Made by a program: the position numbers and the translations under genes | NCBI RefSeq assembly: GCF_000622385.1 | Contig: NZ_JASD01000008.1 | Location: 2,170,001-2,234,000 of the forward strand | Length of the DNA: 64,000 nt | Reading direction: 5' to 3' | DNA from: Sulfitobacter noctilucicola | Lineage (GTDB): Bacteria > Pseudomonadota > Alphaproteobacteria > Rhodobacterales > Rhodobacteraceae | Part shown: positions 1 to 8,811 of the stretch, in pieces | Numbering within the stretch: the stretch's first letter is position 1 | Layout: the number at the start of each line of letters is the position of its first letter | Notes under the pieces: generated by a model | Seen by the model: only the letters and a program-made list of their open reading frames with translations | Told to the model about the DNA's origin: nothing | Databases searched by the model: none

Positions 1-449
1 TTGGCCAGATCGTCTCGGTCGAAGAGCAAGAAGTCGCGGGCATCACGCTTGAGCTGTTTGTGATCGCGTTCGAAAAAGACAAGATGACGCTGCGGGTGCC
101 GACACATAAGGCCACGGAAATCGGGATGCGCGCACTTAGCAGCCCTGATGTAATTGCCCATGCCATGAAGACCCTCAAGGGCAAGGCCAAGGTCAAGCGG
201 GCGATGTGGTCCCGTCGTGCGCAAGAGTATGAGCAAAAGATCAACTCGGGCGACCTGATTGCGATTGCCGAAGTTGTCCGTGACCTGCACCGCACAGACG
301 ATCAGCGCGAGCAGAGCTATTCCGAACGTCAGTTGTACGAAGCGGCGCTTGAGCGTTTGACGCGCGAAGTCGCGGCTGTCGCCGGTGGCGACGAAGCTGG
401 TGCCGCAAAGCAGATCGGTGATGTGCTCGAAAGCCGTATCGCCGCGTAA
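1..449 (+). CDS. carD: CarD/CdnL family RNA polymerase-binding regulator, C-terminal part (5' end outside window)
   Basis: The reading frame is open from base 3, so the gene starts upstream of the window. About 148 residues are visible. Their sequence (EEQEVAGITLELFVIAFE, then KDKMTLRVPTHKATEIGMR) matches the end of the RNA polymerase-interacting Tudor-like domain and the following helical domain of CarD/CdnL proteins. These bind the RNAP beta subunit and stabilise open complexes at rRNA and other promoters. The tail from about TLKGKAKVKRAMWSRRAQEYEQKI is the basic helical DNA-contacting region. The in-frame GTG at 60 is not the start, because conserved sequence precedes it. A strong terminator follows 27 bases after the stop. 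The family call is from sequence pattern; the missing N-terminus cannot be judged. Confidence 0.88.
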   Translation, partial: GQIVSVEEQEVAGITLELFVIAFEKDKMTLRVPTHKATEIGMRALSSPDVIAHAMKTLKGKAKVKRAMWSRRAQEYEQKINSGDLIAIAEVVRDLHRTDDQREQSYSERQLYEAALERLTREVAAVAGGDEAGAAKQIGDVLESRIAA

Positions 450-475
450 GCTGCACAACTGACCAATACATATTC

Positions 476-508
476 AGCGCTGTCCCCACCGCAGGGGGCG
501 GCGCTTTT
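476..508 (+). terminator. Rho-independent terminator of carD
   Basis: A 12-bp stem (476-487 pairing with 494-505, two G-U pairs) encloses the loop ACCGCA and runs into TTTT. It ends exactly where the convergent cobS stop codon lies at 509. There is no T-run on the other strand, so it serves carD only. Confidence 0.8.
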
Positions 509-1294
509 CTATATGGAGGCGCTAAGGCAAGCCAGCAGCAATGCGGTTTCAAGCATTTGTTGGGTTGCTCCCAGAACATCCCCGGTCTGACCTCCGATCT
601 TTGCCTTTGCGATCCGTCCCACGATGAACGTGACGATAAGGCTGAGGGCCAAGAGACCTGTCAGAGGGGCAGGTGTTATCAGTAGCGCCACAGTGCCGAT
701 AGCCAATGCGGTCAACGTAGCACCTATTGGTGGACGACCTGTGCGGCCCGACAACCCAGACGCACGCGCGACCGGCAAGGCGTACATCACCCAAACCATC
801 CCAGCGCGTGACACGATGGCGGCTCCTATCAGGGCGTAGGGCCATGAAGGCGATAGCATAAGTGTGGCCAGAGCGGCCCATCTCAGCCCCAGTGAAACAA
901 TGAGCGCAATAACACCATATGTTCCGATCTGGCTGTCTTTCATGATTTCCAGCCGCCGCTCGCGCGTCCAGCCACCCCAGAAACCGTCTGCGCAATCAGC
1001 AAGACCATCTTCGTGCAGCGCACCTGTGCTCAGTATTCCACCCAAGAAGCCGATAAACGCGGCTGCTGATGGCGGAAGACCTAAAGCAAGGGCCAGATAT
1101 CCCGCGATGATAATAACGCCCGCCACTGCCACGCCGGTCAACGGATAGGCCCAAGCGGCATGTGCTGCTGGCCGGGGGTCTTGTGCGTCAAAGGCGGGGT
1201 AGGGCAACGGCAGGCGGGTCAACAACCCGAATGCAGTCCAGATATCACGCAACTCGGGGCGAAAGGCACGAGGGGGCATGTCGTTTCCAGTCAT
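509..1294 (-). CDS. cobS: Adenosylcobinamide-GDP ribazoletransferase
   Basis: This inner-membrane enzyme joins adenosylcobinamide-GDP and alpha-ribazole (phosphate) in the last steps of cobalamin assembly. The 261-residue protein has the family signature GALHEDGLADCADGFWGG at about residues 92-109, where acidic residues bind Mg2+. Several hydrophobic helices follow, and the length is normal for the family. The start at 1294 (MTGNDMPPRAF) is chosen because the frame upstream has no CobS-like sequence. It is divergent from cobT, which supplies the alpha-ribazole phosphate branch, with 75 bp between them. The gap is too short for a cobalamin riboswitch. Confidence 0.93.
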   Translation of the reverse strand: MTGNDMPPRAFRPELRDIWTAFGLLTRLPLPYPAFDAQDPRPAAHAAWAYPLTGVAVAGVIIIAGYLALALGLPPSAAAFIGFLGGILSTGALHEDGLADCADGFWGGWTRERRLEIMKDSQIGTYGVIALIVSLGLRWAALATLMLSPSWPYALIGAAIVSRAGMVWVMYALPVARASGLSGRTGRPPIGATLTALAIGTVALLITPAPLTGLLALSLIVTFIVGRIAKAKIGGQTGDVLGATQQMLETALLLACLSASI

Positions 1295-1369
1295 TATTGT
1301 GCCTTTCGGCCCCTTCCTGTCAGGTGACGCTGTGGGTAGACAGAGGTCACACACTATTCAAGCGCGAGC

Positions 1370-2389
1370 ATGCCAATGACCGATTATTTTGCAACCCTGT
1401 CCGAGTTTCGCGCACTGCTCAAGGCGCAGCCAGATCCTGATCCGCAAGCGCTTGCGGCGGCGGCGGATCACAACATGCAACTGACCAAACCCCCCGCCGC
1501 ATTGGGGCAGCTTGAAGATCTCGCTCTGTGGTACCGCAGTTGGCGTGCAGGGCCGCTGACCGCTATTGCCGCCCCACAGGTGATAGTCTTTGCCGGGAAC
1601 CACGGTGTCGCCGCGCGAGGGGTTTCGGCCTTTCCGGCGGAAGTGACTGCGCAGATGGTGATGAACTTCGAACATGGCGGTGCCGCGATCAATCAGATCG
1701 CAGGCAGTGTCGGCGCGATGCTGGACGTGGTGTCGATTGACCTTGACCGGCCTACCGATGATTTCACCCAAGGTCCTGCGATGTCAGAGGCCGACTTTTT
1801 GACGGCGCTCAAGCAGGGCTGGGACGCAGTCAACCCAAGCGCGGACCTGCTGGTGGTCGGCGAAATGGGGATTGCAAATACGACCGCTGCCGCCGCGCTC
1901 GCTTGCGCGATGTTAGGCGGCGAAGCGGCCGATTGGACCGGTCGCGGCACAGGTGTGGATGATGCGGGACTAACCCTTAAGACCAAAGTGGTGGCCGAAG
2001 GCGTGGTTTTGCATCAGGGGCAGGGCGACGGGATGGAGACATTGCGCCGTCTGGGCGGGCGCGAGATTGCAGCGATGGCAGCAGCGATTGCCCGCGCGCG
2101 CCACCTGCGTATTCCCGTGATCCTTGACGGTTTTATCTGTTCTGCGGCGGCGCTAGCGCTTGTCAAAACCCAAGATGGTGCGCTGGATCATACGGTCGCA
2201 GGACATCTGAGTGCCGAAGGGGCGCATGACAAGCTGTTGCAGGCATTGGGAAAAAAGCCCCTGCTAAGTCTAGGACTGCGACTTGGAGAAGCTTCGGGCG
2301 GTGCGCTCGCGATCGGCATCCTGAAGGCTGCCTTGGCGTGTCATGCGGGCATGGCGACCTTTGCACAGGCAGGCGTGACCGACGCCTAG
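1370..2389 (+). CDS. cobT: Nicotinate-nucleotide--dimethylbenzimidazole phosphoribosyltransferase
   Basis: CobT transfers phosphoribose from nicotinate mononucleotide to 5,6-dimethylbenzimidazole, making alpha-ribazole-5'-phosphate for the lower ligand of cobalamin. The 339-residue protein shows the family pattern: KPPAALGQLEDLA near residue 40, FAGNHGVAARGVSAFP near 74, GEMGIANTTAAAAL, GRGTGVDDAGL, and LRLGEASGGALA, which carries the catalytic glutamate (E307). Start codons at 1370 and 1376 are both possible. It faces cobS across a 75-bp shared promoter region and converges on the antiporter gene with 21 bp between the stops. Confidence 0.94.
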   Translation: MPMTDYFATLSEFRALLKAQPDPDPQALAAAADHNMQLTKPPAALGQLEDLALWYRSWRAGPLTAIAAPQVIVFAGNHGVAARGVSAFPAEVTAQMVMNFEHGGAAINQIAGSVGAMLDVVSIDLDRPTDDFTQGPAMSEADFLTALKQGWDAVNPSADLLVVGEMGIANTTAAAALACAMLGGEAADWTGRGTGVDDAGLTLKTKVVAEGVVLHQGQGDGMETLRRLGGREIAAMAAAIARARHLRIPVILDGFICSAAALALVKTQDGALDHTVAGHLSAEGAHDKLLQALGKKPLLSLGLRLGEASGGALAIGILKAALACHAGMATFAQAGVTDA

Positions 2390-2410
2390 CAGACGGGCAC
2401 AAATAGGCGG

Positions 2411-4330
2411 TCACGCCCGTTTTTTGTCGTCATCCTCTTCGCCACGGTTAAGAAACGCAGTCTCAAGGTCTTTTTGCAGTTCCTTGGCGCGGTCTACATA
2501 GGCCTTGTTCTGTGACGGCTCCACGTCAGGGCGCCATAGGCTGGCGAGTTCCCGCACCGACATGCGGTCATGCGCGTAGAACATTTTTTCTGCCTCATGC
2601 GCCTCAAATTCCGAAAGCCCAAGGTTCTCTAGAACATAGCGGCCCGCCCGCAGCGACCCGTCGAACATCTCTCGCACGATATCGGACGATCCAGCCTGAT
2701 ACTGGCGGTATACATCCGTGCGGTCATGTGCGCGGCTGACAATATGCAGATCGGGACGTTCCTTGCGGGCATAAGCGATCAGGGACAGTGCTGCTTTGGG
2801 ATCGTCAAGTGCAACGACAAGTACACGAGCATCCTTCAGACCTGCTTTGCGCAGGATGTCCGCACGCGTCGGATCGCCAAGGAAAGCCTTGAACCCGAAG
2901 CGCCGCATGACAGCAATTGTCTGGGGATTATGATCCAACACCACGGTTTGAAAGCCGCTCGCCTGGACAAGCCGGTTTACGATTTGGCCAAACCGACCGA
3001 TGCCAGCGATGATGACGGGACCTTCCTCGTCGATTTCATCCGGTACGATCGGCCCACTGGCTTCTTCCATACGTTTGCTGATCTGATCGTACAGAATGAA
3101 CAGGAGGGGTGTAATCAGCATGGACAGGGCAATCACCAGCAACAGCGTCTCGGCCACCTCGTTTGGCATGACGCCCGTTGTTACAGAGAAGCTGACCAAC
3201 ACAAAACCGAATTCGCCAGCCTGTGCCAATGCGAGGGCAAACAGCCACTGATCCCGCCCGCGCAGCTTGAATAACCGTGCAAGCCCGAAGAGGATCAGAC
3301 CCTTCACGATGATAACCAACAGCGCCATTCCAATGATGATGACACTGTCGGCAAAAAGTAGCTCAAAGTTGATGCCCGCGCCCACGGTAATAAAAAACAG
3401 CCCCAAGAGCAGACCTTTGAAGGGTTCAAGGTCAGTCTCAAGCTCGTGCCGGAACTCCGAACTGGCAAGGACGACCCCCGCCAGAAACGCACCCAACGCA
3501 GGTGAAAGCCCCACAAGCATCATCAGAAACGAAATGCCCACGACAATCAGCAAGGCCAGCGCGGTGTACATTTCGCGCAGTTTGGCGGAGTGGATAAAAC
3601 GGAAAACCGGCCGCGTGAAGAAGATGCCGACAATGATAATCGCGGCGATCGCCCCGATGGTGACCAGAGTGATCCCCCAGCCCGGCAGGCCCTGCACAAA
3701 TGCAAAGGCAGCTTCAGCGGCGGCAGGGCCATGATGCGCGTCGACTGCATTGTGCGCTGCATCAACCTCATCCGTGCTGATAGAGATCGACCCGTCCGGC
3801 ATCACCCCTGCAACAGTCGACAATGCCAGCAGCGGAAGCAACGCCAGAATGGGAATGACCGCGATATCCTGCGTGAGGAGTACAGAGAAAACAGATCGCC
3901 CCCCGCCGGTCTGCATCAGGTTCTTTTCCGACAGGGTTTGCAGAACAATCGCGGTGGAAGACAGCGCCAGCGTCAATCCAATGGCCAAAGCGACATTCCA
4001 GGGCTGGTTGTAGGCCATGGCAATGCCCATCAGGGCAGCGGTCGACAGAACGACTTGCAGACCACCCAAGCCAAGCAACCTGTGCCGCATATCCCACAAG
4101 GCGCGGGGCTCTAGCTCAAGTCCGATAAGAAACAGCATCACCACGACGCCGAATTCGGCGAAGTGTTGCAAATCCTTCGTTTCTGACCCCACGAGCCCCA
4201 GAACCGGACCAATCATAATGCCCGCAGCTAGATACCCCAGTACCGAACCCAGCCCCAACCTTGCGGCAATGGGCACGGCGATGACAGCCGCTGCCAGATA
4301 GATTGACGCTTGAAACAGGAAGCCTTCCAT
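2411..4330 (-). CDS. Kef-type monovalent cation:proton antiporter with RCK/TrkA-N domain
   Basis: The protein (639 residues from ATG 4330, preceded by AAAGGA) is an inner-membrane antiporter of the CPA2/KefB-KefC class. A sodium/hydrogen exchanger domain of about 12 hydrophobic segments occupies residues 1-400. It includes an unusually long hydrophilic, His/Asp-rich loop around residues 180-220. A cytoplasmic RCK domain with the nucleotide-binding motif GIGRFGQ follows at about 440-555. The tail is charged. In the family, K+ efflux is gated by glutathione or NADH at the RCK domain. No KefF/KefG ancillary gene is adjacent. The exact ion and gating ligand are not predictable here. Confidence 0.87.
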   Translation of the reverse strand: MEGFLFQASIYLAAAVIAVPIAARLGLGSVLGYLAAGIMIGPVLGLVGSETKDLQHFAEFGVVVMLFLIGLELEPRALWDMRHRLLGLGGLQVVLSTAALMGIAMAYNQPWNVALAIGLTLALSSTAIVLQTLSEKNLMQTGGGRSVFSVLLTQDIAVIPILALLPLLALSTVAGVMPDGSISISTDEVDAAHNAVDAHHGPAAAEAAFAFVQGLPGWGITLVTIGAIAAIIIVGIFFTRPVFRFIHSAKLREMYTALALLIVVGISFLMMLVGLSPALGAFLAGVVLASSEFRHELETDLEPFKGLLLGLFFITVGAGINFELLFADSVIIIGMALLVIIVKGLILFGLARLFKLRGRDQWLFALALAQAGEFGFVLVSFSVTTGVMPNEVAETLLLVIALSMLITPLLFILYDQISKRMEEASGPIVPDEIDEEGPVIIAGIGRFGQIVNRLVQASGFQTVVLDHNPQTIAVMRRFGFKAFLGDPTRADILRKAGLKDARVLVVALDDPKAALSLIAYARKERPDLHIVSRAHDRTDVYRQYQAGSSDIVREMFDGSLRAGRYVLENLGLSEFEAHEAEKMFYAHDRMSVRELASLWRPDVEPSQNKAYVDRAKELQKDLETAFLNRGEEDDDKKRA

Positions 4331-4406
4331 GGTGGTCCTTTCTGCAGCGCCGGTCAGAGCGCAAGGGGCGGGCAGGTGGGCGATGGCTTCGCCCGTCATA
4401 TCGTGT

Positions 4407-4862
4407 TCAGGTGGGCAAAGGCCCGTCGGGTTTAAGCTGATCCATCACGATCTGGCTGTGTACCCGTGCGACCGCAGCATGCGGCAACAGCACTTCGTGG
4501 ATCAGCCGGTTCAAATGCGGCAGATCATCACAATAGACGCGCAACAGGTAATCCGCATCCCCTGTCATGGTCCAGGCGCTCACAATTTCGGGACGGGTCG
4601 CCAGCAACTGCGCAAAACTGCGCGAGTGCTCGGGGCCGTGCGTGTTGAGGTGAACCTGCACAAAGCCCTGCACGTTTAACCCGAGCTTCAAGGGATCAAG
4701 GCGTGCAGTATAGCCAGTGATATACCCTTCGGCCTCAAGCCGCTGGCGTCGCCGTCCCGCCTGAGAGGCGGACAGATGCAGCCGTTCGCCCATCTCATGT
4801 GCTGTCAGATGCGCATCGCGCTGAAGCGCGGCCAACAATCGGGTGTCTGTGTCGTCTAGCAT
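4407..4862 (-). CDS. Lrp/AsnC family transcriptional regulator
   Basis: A 151-residue Lrp-type regulator: winged helix-turn-helix at about residues 1-60 (LDDTDTRLLAALQRDAHLTA, then GERLHLSASQAGRRRQRLE) and the RAM ligand-binding domain at 65-145 (MTGDADYLLRVYCDDLPHLN). The start at 4862 has GGAAGGA upstream. It is divergent from hppD with 158 bp between the starts, the usual arrangement for a local activator or repressor. Its likely effector is therefore an aromatic amino acid or a tyrosine breakdown product, an inference from position. The intergenic region contains CGCC-N6-GGCG at 4899-4912, a weak operator candidate. Confidence 0.88.
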   Translation of the reverse strand: MLDDTDTRLLAALQRDAHLTAHEMGERLHLSASQAGRRRQRLEAEGYITGYTARLDPLKLGLNVQGFVQVHLNTHGPEHSRSFAQLLATRPEIVSAWTMTGDADYLLRVYCDDLPHLNRLIHEVLLPHAAVARVHSQIVMDQLKPDGPLPT

Positions 4863-5020
4863 CCTGCATCCTTCCGTGCGTTGTTTCCGCATGAATTTCG
4901 CCTCTATTGGCGGATGTCTGCGCCATTGGCCAGTATCGAGCGCCGATATGCGCAAATATTGCCTTCAATGGGCGATAGTCTGCTCAAAGCTGCCCCTTTT
5001 TTGATCTCAGGAGACATCGC

Positions 5021-6118
5021 ATGGGTCCTTTCCCGCATGACGCACCGAAATCTATCATTAGCGCTGAAAATCCGGCTGGCACGGACGGGTTCGAATTTGT
5101 CGAGTTCGCAAGCCCTGATCCGGAAGCACTGCGCGCGCTTTTCACCCGCATGGGTTACGCACACGTGGCCAATCACAAGTCGCGTGCGGTCGAGCTTTGG
5201 CAACAGGGCGACATCACTTACGTGCTGAACGCTGACCCGAACAGCTTTGCCGCGCAATTTGTCGAAGAGCACGGTCCCTGCGCCCCCTCAATGGGATGGC
5301 GCGTGGTGGATGCGCAAAAGGCGCTGGCCCATGCTGTCGCTCAGGGTGCAGAGGAATATACCGGCGAAGGTAAAGTGCTGGATGTGCCCGCCATCATGGG
5401 CATCGGCGGATCGTTGATCTATTTCATCGACCAATACTACGACACGTCGCCATATAACTGGGAATACGACTGGATCGCAGACTCAAAACCTGATGGCGTC
5501 GGGTTCTACTATCTGGATCACCTGACCCATAATGTTTTCAAGGGCAACATGGACGTCTGGTTCAAGTTCTACGGAGACCTGTTCAATTTTCGCGAGATCC
5601 GGTTTTTTGACATTTCCGGCAAGTTCACCGGGCTGACCAGTCGTGCGCTGACTTCGCCCTGCGGACGCATCCGTATTCCAATCAACGAGGACCGCGATGA
5701 GAAAGGCCAGATTGTTGCCTATCTCAAGAAATACAAAGGTGAAGGCATCCAGCATATCGCTGTCGGGGCACGTGACATCTATGATGCGACGGACGCGATT
5801 GCCGAGAAAGGCGTGACCTTTATGCCCGGACCGCCCGACACCTATTACGAGATGAGCACCGGGCGGGTGAAAGACCACCAAGAGCCGCTGGACCGGATGA
5901 AGAAACACGGCATTCTGATCGACGGGGAAGGGGTTGTTGATGGTGGAGAGACACGCATCCTGCTCCAGATATTTTCAAAAACCGTCATCGGACCAATCTT
6001 CTTTGAGTTTATTGAACGCAAAGGCGATGACGGGTTTGGTGAAGGTAATTTTAAAGCTCTCTTTGAGAGCATCGAACAGGAACAGATCAATAGCGGTGAG
6101 TTGAAAGACGCATCCTAG
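5021..6118 (+). CDS. hppD: 4-hydroxyphenylpyruvate dioxygenase
   Basis: A non-haem Fe(II) enzyme that converts 4-hydroxyphenylpyruvate to homogentisate in tyrosine catabolism. The 365-residue protein is the bacterial length. Both vicinal-oxygen-chelate halves are present, and the iron ligands are visible as H167 (DHLTHNV), H245 (QHIAV) and E329 (FFEFIERKG). The conserved C-terminal GFGEGNFKALFESIE is intact. Homogentisate dioxygenase and fumarylacetoacetase are not adjacent. The divergent Lrp-type gene is the probable regulator. It converges on the next gene with 51 bp between the stops and no clear terminator. Confidence 0.97.
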   Translation: MGPFPHDAPKSIISAENPAGTDGFEFVEFASPDPEALRALFTRMGYAHVANHKSRAVELWQQGDITYVLNADPNSFAAQFVEEHGPCAPSMGWRVVDAQKALAHAVAQGAEEYTGEGKVLDVPAIMGIGGSLIYFIDQYYDTSPYNWEYDWIADSKPDGVGFYYLDHLTHNVFKGNMDVWFKFYGDLFNFREIRFFDISGKFTGLTSRALTSPCGRIRIPINEDRDEKGQIVAYLKKYKGEGIQHIAVGARDIYDATDAIAEKGVTFMPGPPDTYYEMSTGRVKDHQEPLDRMKKHGILIDGEGVVDGGETRILLQIFSKTVIGPIFFEFIERKGDDGFGEGNFKALFESIEQEQINSGELKDAS

Positions 6119-6169
6119 CGGATCAACGATTTCGCACCGATACAATTGAACTGCTTCTTGGGGCGGTTC

Positions 6170-8644
6170 TTATCTTGGCATCTTGAGGACGACGTTGCGG
6201 CCACTTTTTGTGTACCGCAACTCGCCCTCACCGATGGCGGAAACCTGTCCACCGTCAATGCGGTCGCCAACAACGACCTTTTTGTACCGCCCGTTACCAA
6301 GCCGTACCAGCGCACGGCGACTGGACGGTTTGCCATAAACGCCAATCAGGTTGATCTTACGCAAGTTCAACGCGTTCTTAACCGTGGCCTGCTTTGCCAC
6401 AGAGGTTTTCGACGGCGTCTTGGGTGTGACCACGCGCGGTGCCACGGCAGCAGCACTTGCAACGCGGACCTCGTCCTTTTGCGCGTTGCGCTGTGCACGT
6501 TTTACAATCCTGCTAAAATTGCGCGGGCGCAGATCAGGCCGGACGGAGGCTTTGACAGCGTGTTTGGTTGCGTTCTGGATTGCCGGCGGGGTCGCCAGTG
6601 CAAGTGCTACGGCACCGGCTGTCGCAATTGTTGCGGGCTCGGGGTCTGCCGGAGCAGGGGCCGCCGCAGCTTCGGCTTCTTGTTGTAGCGATACAGGGCG
6701 CAAAGCAGGGCGTAACCGCGACAGTTCGCGGCGGGTAAGGCCGTCGAGCTGCGCACGTTCGGTTCGCTCGACCAGTCCGGCAGGGCGCGGAGCAGGGCGT
6801 GCGGCGGCAAGCGCAGATATGATCGCGGTATCTTCCGGCTCTTTCTCAAGACGAACAGGTGTGGCTGGTGGCACCAAGGGAGGCTTGCCCAGAATAACGG
6901 TGAACCCGTCAGGGCTGAGTGCGCCAAGTGCCGTGGGTATTACCAGCCCTGCATCATCCAGCGCAAATTGCGTGCCTGCCGCAGCAGGAGAGGAAAACGC
7001 TGCGAGGACAACATCCGTTGAAAAGCTGCTGATGGCAGGCAGGGCAATCGCATCCGTGGCGGTACTGACGGGATCAATGCTCGTCAGGTAGAGATTTTCG
7101 ATGTCGACCAGTTCGGCGGGTTCGGGCGGTACGACAGGGCTACTGGTCCAAATGCCTGTTGCTGCATATTTCGCTTCAACCTCGGCAGCACTCGGCGCGA
7201 CGGGGTCTGCGGGGACAACTGGTTCACGCAGAGCATCCAGAACTGCTGTGTCTTCTTCGGTCAAGGTCGGATCGAGACTTGCAACCTGTATCTGTGGCTC
7301 TTCCGCCGGAGCGTCCTTTGGTGGTTCAATTTGGGCGCTTTTCGGCGCGCGGTCACCAAAGAGGCGGGACAGGGCCATGCCGTCATCAAGAAACACGGAT
7401 GCCCATGCCGCTACACCGGCAAGAAACACCAGCAAAGCTGCCGTCAGGATCAACCCGAGAAACCGTGGCTTGCCGCCTACGTTCGTTTTTCGTGCGCCGA
7501 AGATCGTCATGCGATCTTCTTCGGAGCCTGCGTCCGCTGCTGCTGTTGCCGCGGTGGCCTTTCGCTTGGCGGGTGGAGACTTTGGTTTCCGGCGGCTCAG
7601 GAAGCCTGCCTTGGCAGGAGCAGGTTCAGCAGCAGGAGCCGCCGGTGCGATGGGCGGGACAGGATCAGCAACCTGCGTGGCGGCTGTAATCTCAGGCTCA
7701 ATATCAATCTTCGGAGCCGTGACATTGGCTTTTGGCAGTTCAACGGGTGGAACGGCAGCAGGCGGTTGTGGGGCCTGTTTGTCCCGCGTGACACCTTGCA
7801 GGCCGGGTCCTGCGGGTTTCTCACCGCCACGTCTGCTGGCAAAACCCAATGTTGGCTGGGCGGTCTCTTTACTCTCTTCGGCAGGTTGCGGTGATGCGAC
7901 CTCCGCTTCCTTTGTGACGGGAACCGAAGGCGGTTCGGCAGGCGCGCTTGCCGTCGCCTCTGCTGTGTCTTTCGTAGCTTGCTCGGTTGGCTTTTCTTCT
8001 TCATCCGCAGGTACAGTTTCGGACAAAGTCTCCACATCAACCGGAACATCATCCGGCGTCTTCGCATCGTCCGCCACAGGACCTTTCGGTGTCTCGATGT
8101 CGCCAATCACGACAACAGCTATGCCGTCAGGTTCAACCTCCTCACCGTTTTCGAGCAATGTTGCGGCTGTGGCCGTGACCCCGAAGAATGGCTCCCCTAG
8201 ATACGTATTGTCCCCTGGTACGGCAGCAAAGCTGACGGGATGGAAGCGGTGATCGTTGGCAAATGCCTCGGCTTCGGTCAGCGTTTCCTTGGCAACGGCA
8301 GCGATGTGGGTCTGATCGCCATCGACGCTGATGTCGTAGGCAAGATCTTCGACCGCGTAGGGCGTCGCACCGTCAAGCGCGATGGTCGCCGCCGCGCGTC
8401 GGGCGGCATCGTCCATGTCCGGTGTATCAATGGTCAGATACTTGATTTGTTCGTTGGGCAGCAGCACCTTGGTCCGCACGCCGCCCGGCTCCAGCGCGGT
8501 TGCCGTCTTGCGCAGCACGGCAAATGCACCGTGCATGTCTTCGGCATCAAGTGCGACGTCGCCGACCACACGCCACCCTCCTGCTGCACGGTGCAACAGA
8601 CGGATACCGTCGAACGAAAGGGAAAGGGCGAAACTGGGCTTCAT
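6170..8644 (-). CDS. Bitopic membrane protein with PilM/GspL-like N-terminus and PilP/GspC-like C-terminus, function unknown
   Basis: I do not recognise a named gene. The 824-residue protein has four visible parts. Residues 1-175 resemble the actin-like fold of PilM/GspL (VLLPNEQIKYLTIDTPDMDD, then GATPYAVEDLAYD). Residues 180-375 are low-complexity Pro/Ala/Glu. A single membrane helix lies near residues 390-415 (FLGLILTAALLVFLAGVAAW). A long Ala/Pro-rich stretch then leads to a compact C-terminal domain at about 752-824 (LIGVYGKPSSRRALVRLGNG, then KVVVGDRIDGGQVSAIGEGEL), which resembles the periplasmic domain of PilP/GspC. The predicted topology is a cytoplasmic N-terminus and a periplasmic C-terminus. 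No secretin, ATPase or pilin genes are near it. The domain likenesses are by pattern only. Confidence 0.6.
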   Translation of the reverse strand: MKPSFALSLSFDGIRLLHRAAGGWRVVGDVALDAEDMHGAFAVLRKTATALEPGGVRTKVLLPNEQIKYLTIDTPDMDDAARRAAATIALDGATPYAVEDLAYDISVDGDQTHIAAVAKETLTEAEAFANDHRFHPVSFAAVPGDNTYLGEPFFGVTATAATLLENGEEVEPDGIAVVVIGDIETPKGPVADDAKTPDDVPVDVETLSETVPADEEEKPTEQATKDTAEATASAPAEPPSVPVTKEAEVASPQPAEESKETAQPTLGFASRRGGEKPAGPGLQGVTRDKQAPQPPAAVPPVELPKANVTAPKIDIEPEITAATQVADPVPPIAPAAPAAEPAPAKAGFLSRRKPKSPPAKRKATAATAAADAGSEEDRMTIFGARKTNVGGKPRFLGLILTAALLVFLAGVAAWASVFLDDGMALSRLFGDRAPKSAQIEPPKDAPAEEPQIQVASLDPTLTEEDTAVLDALREPVVPADPVAPSAAEVEAKYAATGIWTSSPVVPPEPAELVDIENLYLTSIDPVSTATDAIALPAISSFSTDVVLAAFSSPAAAGTQFALDDAGLVIPTALGALSPDGFTVILGKPPLVPPATPVRLEKEPEDTAIISALAAARPAPRPAGLVERTERAQLDGLTRRELSRLRPALRPVSLQQEAEAAAAPAPADPEPATIATAGAVALALATPPAIQNATKHAVKASVRPDLRPRNFSRIVKRAQRNAQKDEVRVASAAAVAPRVVTPKTPSKTSVAKQATVKNALNLRKINLIGVYGKPSSRRALVRLGNGRYKKVVVGDRIDGGQVSAIGEGELRYTKSGRNVVLKMPR

Positions 8645-8724
8645 CGCTACGACTTTAACACAAGGACGGGCAGATGCATCATACCTGCCGATTGATTAAA
8701 GAATAGCGCGTGCCGTTGCGCATG

Positions 8725-8762
8725 AAAAGGCCTGCGGCAGGGTGACGCCCGCCGCAGGCCAT
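8725..8762 (-). terminator. Rho-independent terminator of metY
   Basis: A perfect 10-bp stem, GGCCTGCGGC (8729-8738) with GCCGCAGGCC (8751-8760), is followed on the minus strand by TTTT. It lies 50 bases beyond the metY stop, in the gap before the 824-residue gene. Confidence 0.8.
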
Positions 8763-8811
8763 TCTACGCATTTGGATAAGGGGCTGTGATGCTTCCTATC
8801 CGGCTTACACC

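Noticed and set aside
1295..1369. Possible cobalamin riboswitch between cobS and cobT
   Set aside because: The gap is only 75 bp, much shorter than a cobalamin riboswitch, and no B12-box-like sequence is seen.
4899..4912. CGCC-N6-GGCG as an Lrp operator between the Lrp gene and hppD
   Set aside because: Short, GC-rich and unlike the A/T-rich Lrp consensus; noted under the Lrp gene but not listed as a site.
7101..8252. Long plus-strand open frame (383 codons) opposite the 824-residue gene
   Set aside because: Low-complexity Ser/Thr/Gly/Ala composition and no ribosome-binding site; it mirrors the Pro/Ala/Glu-rich coding strand.
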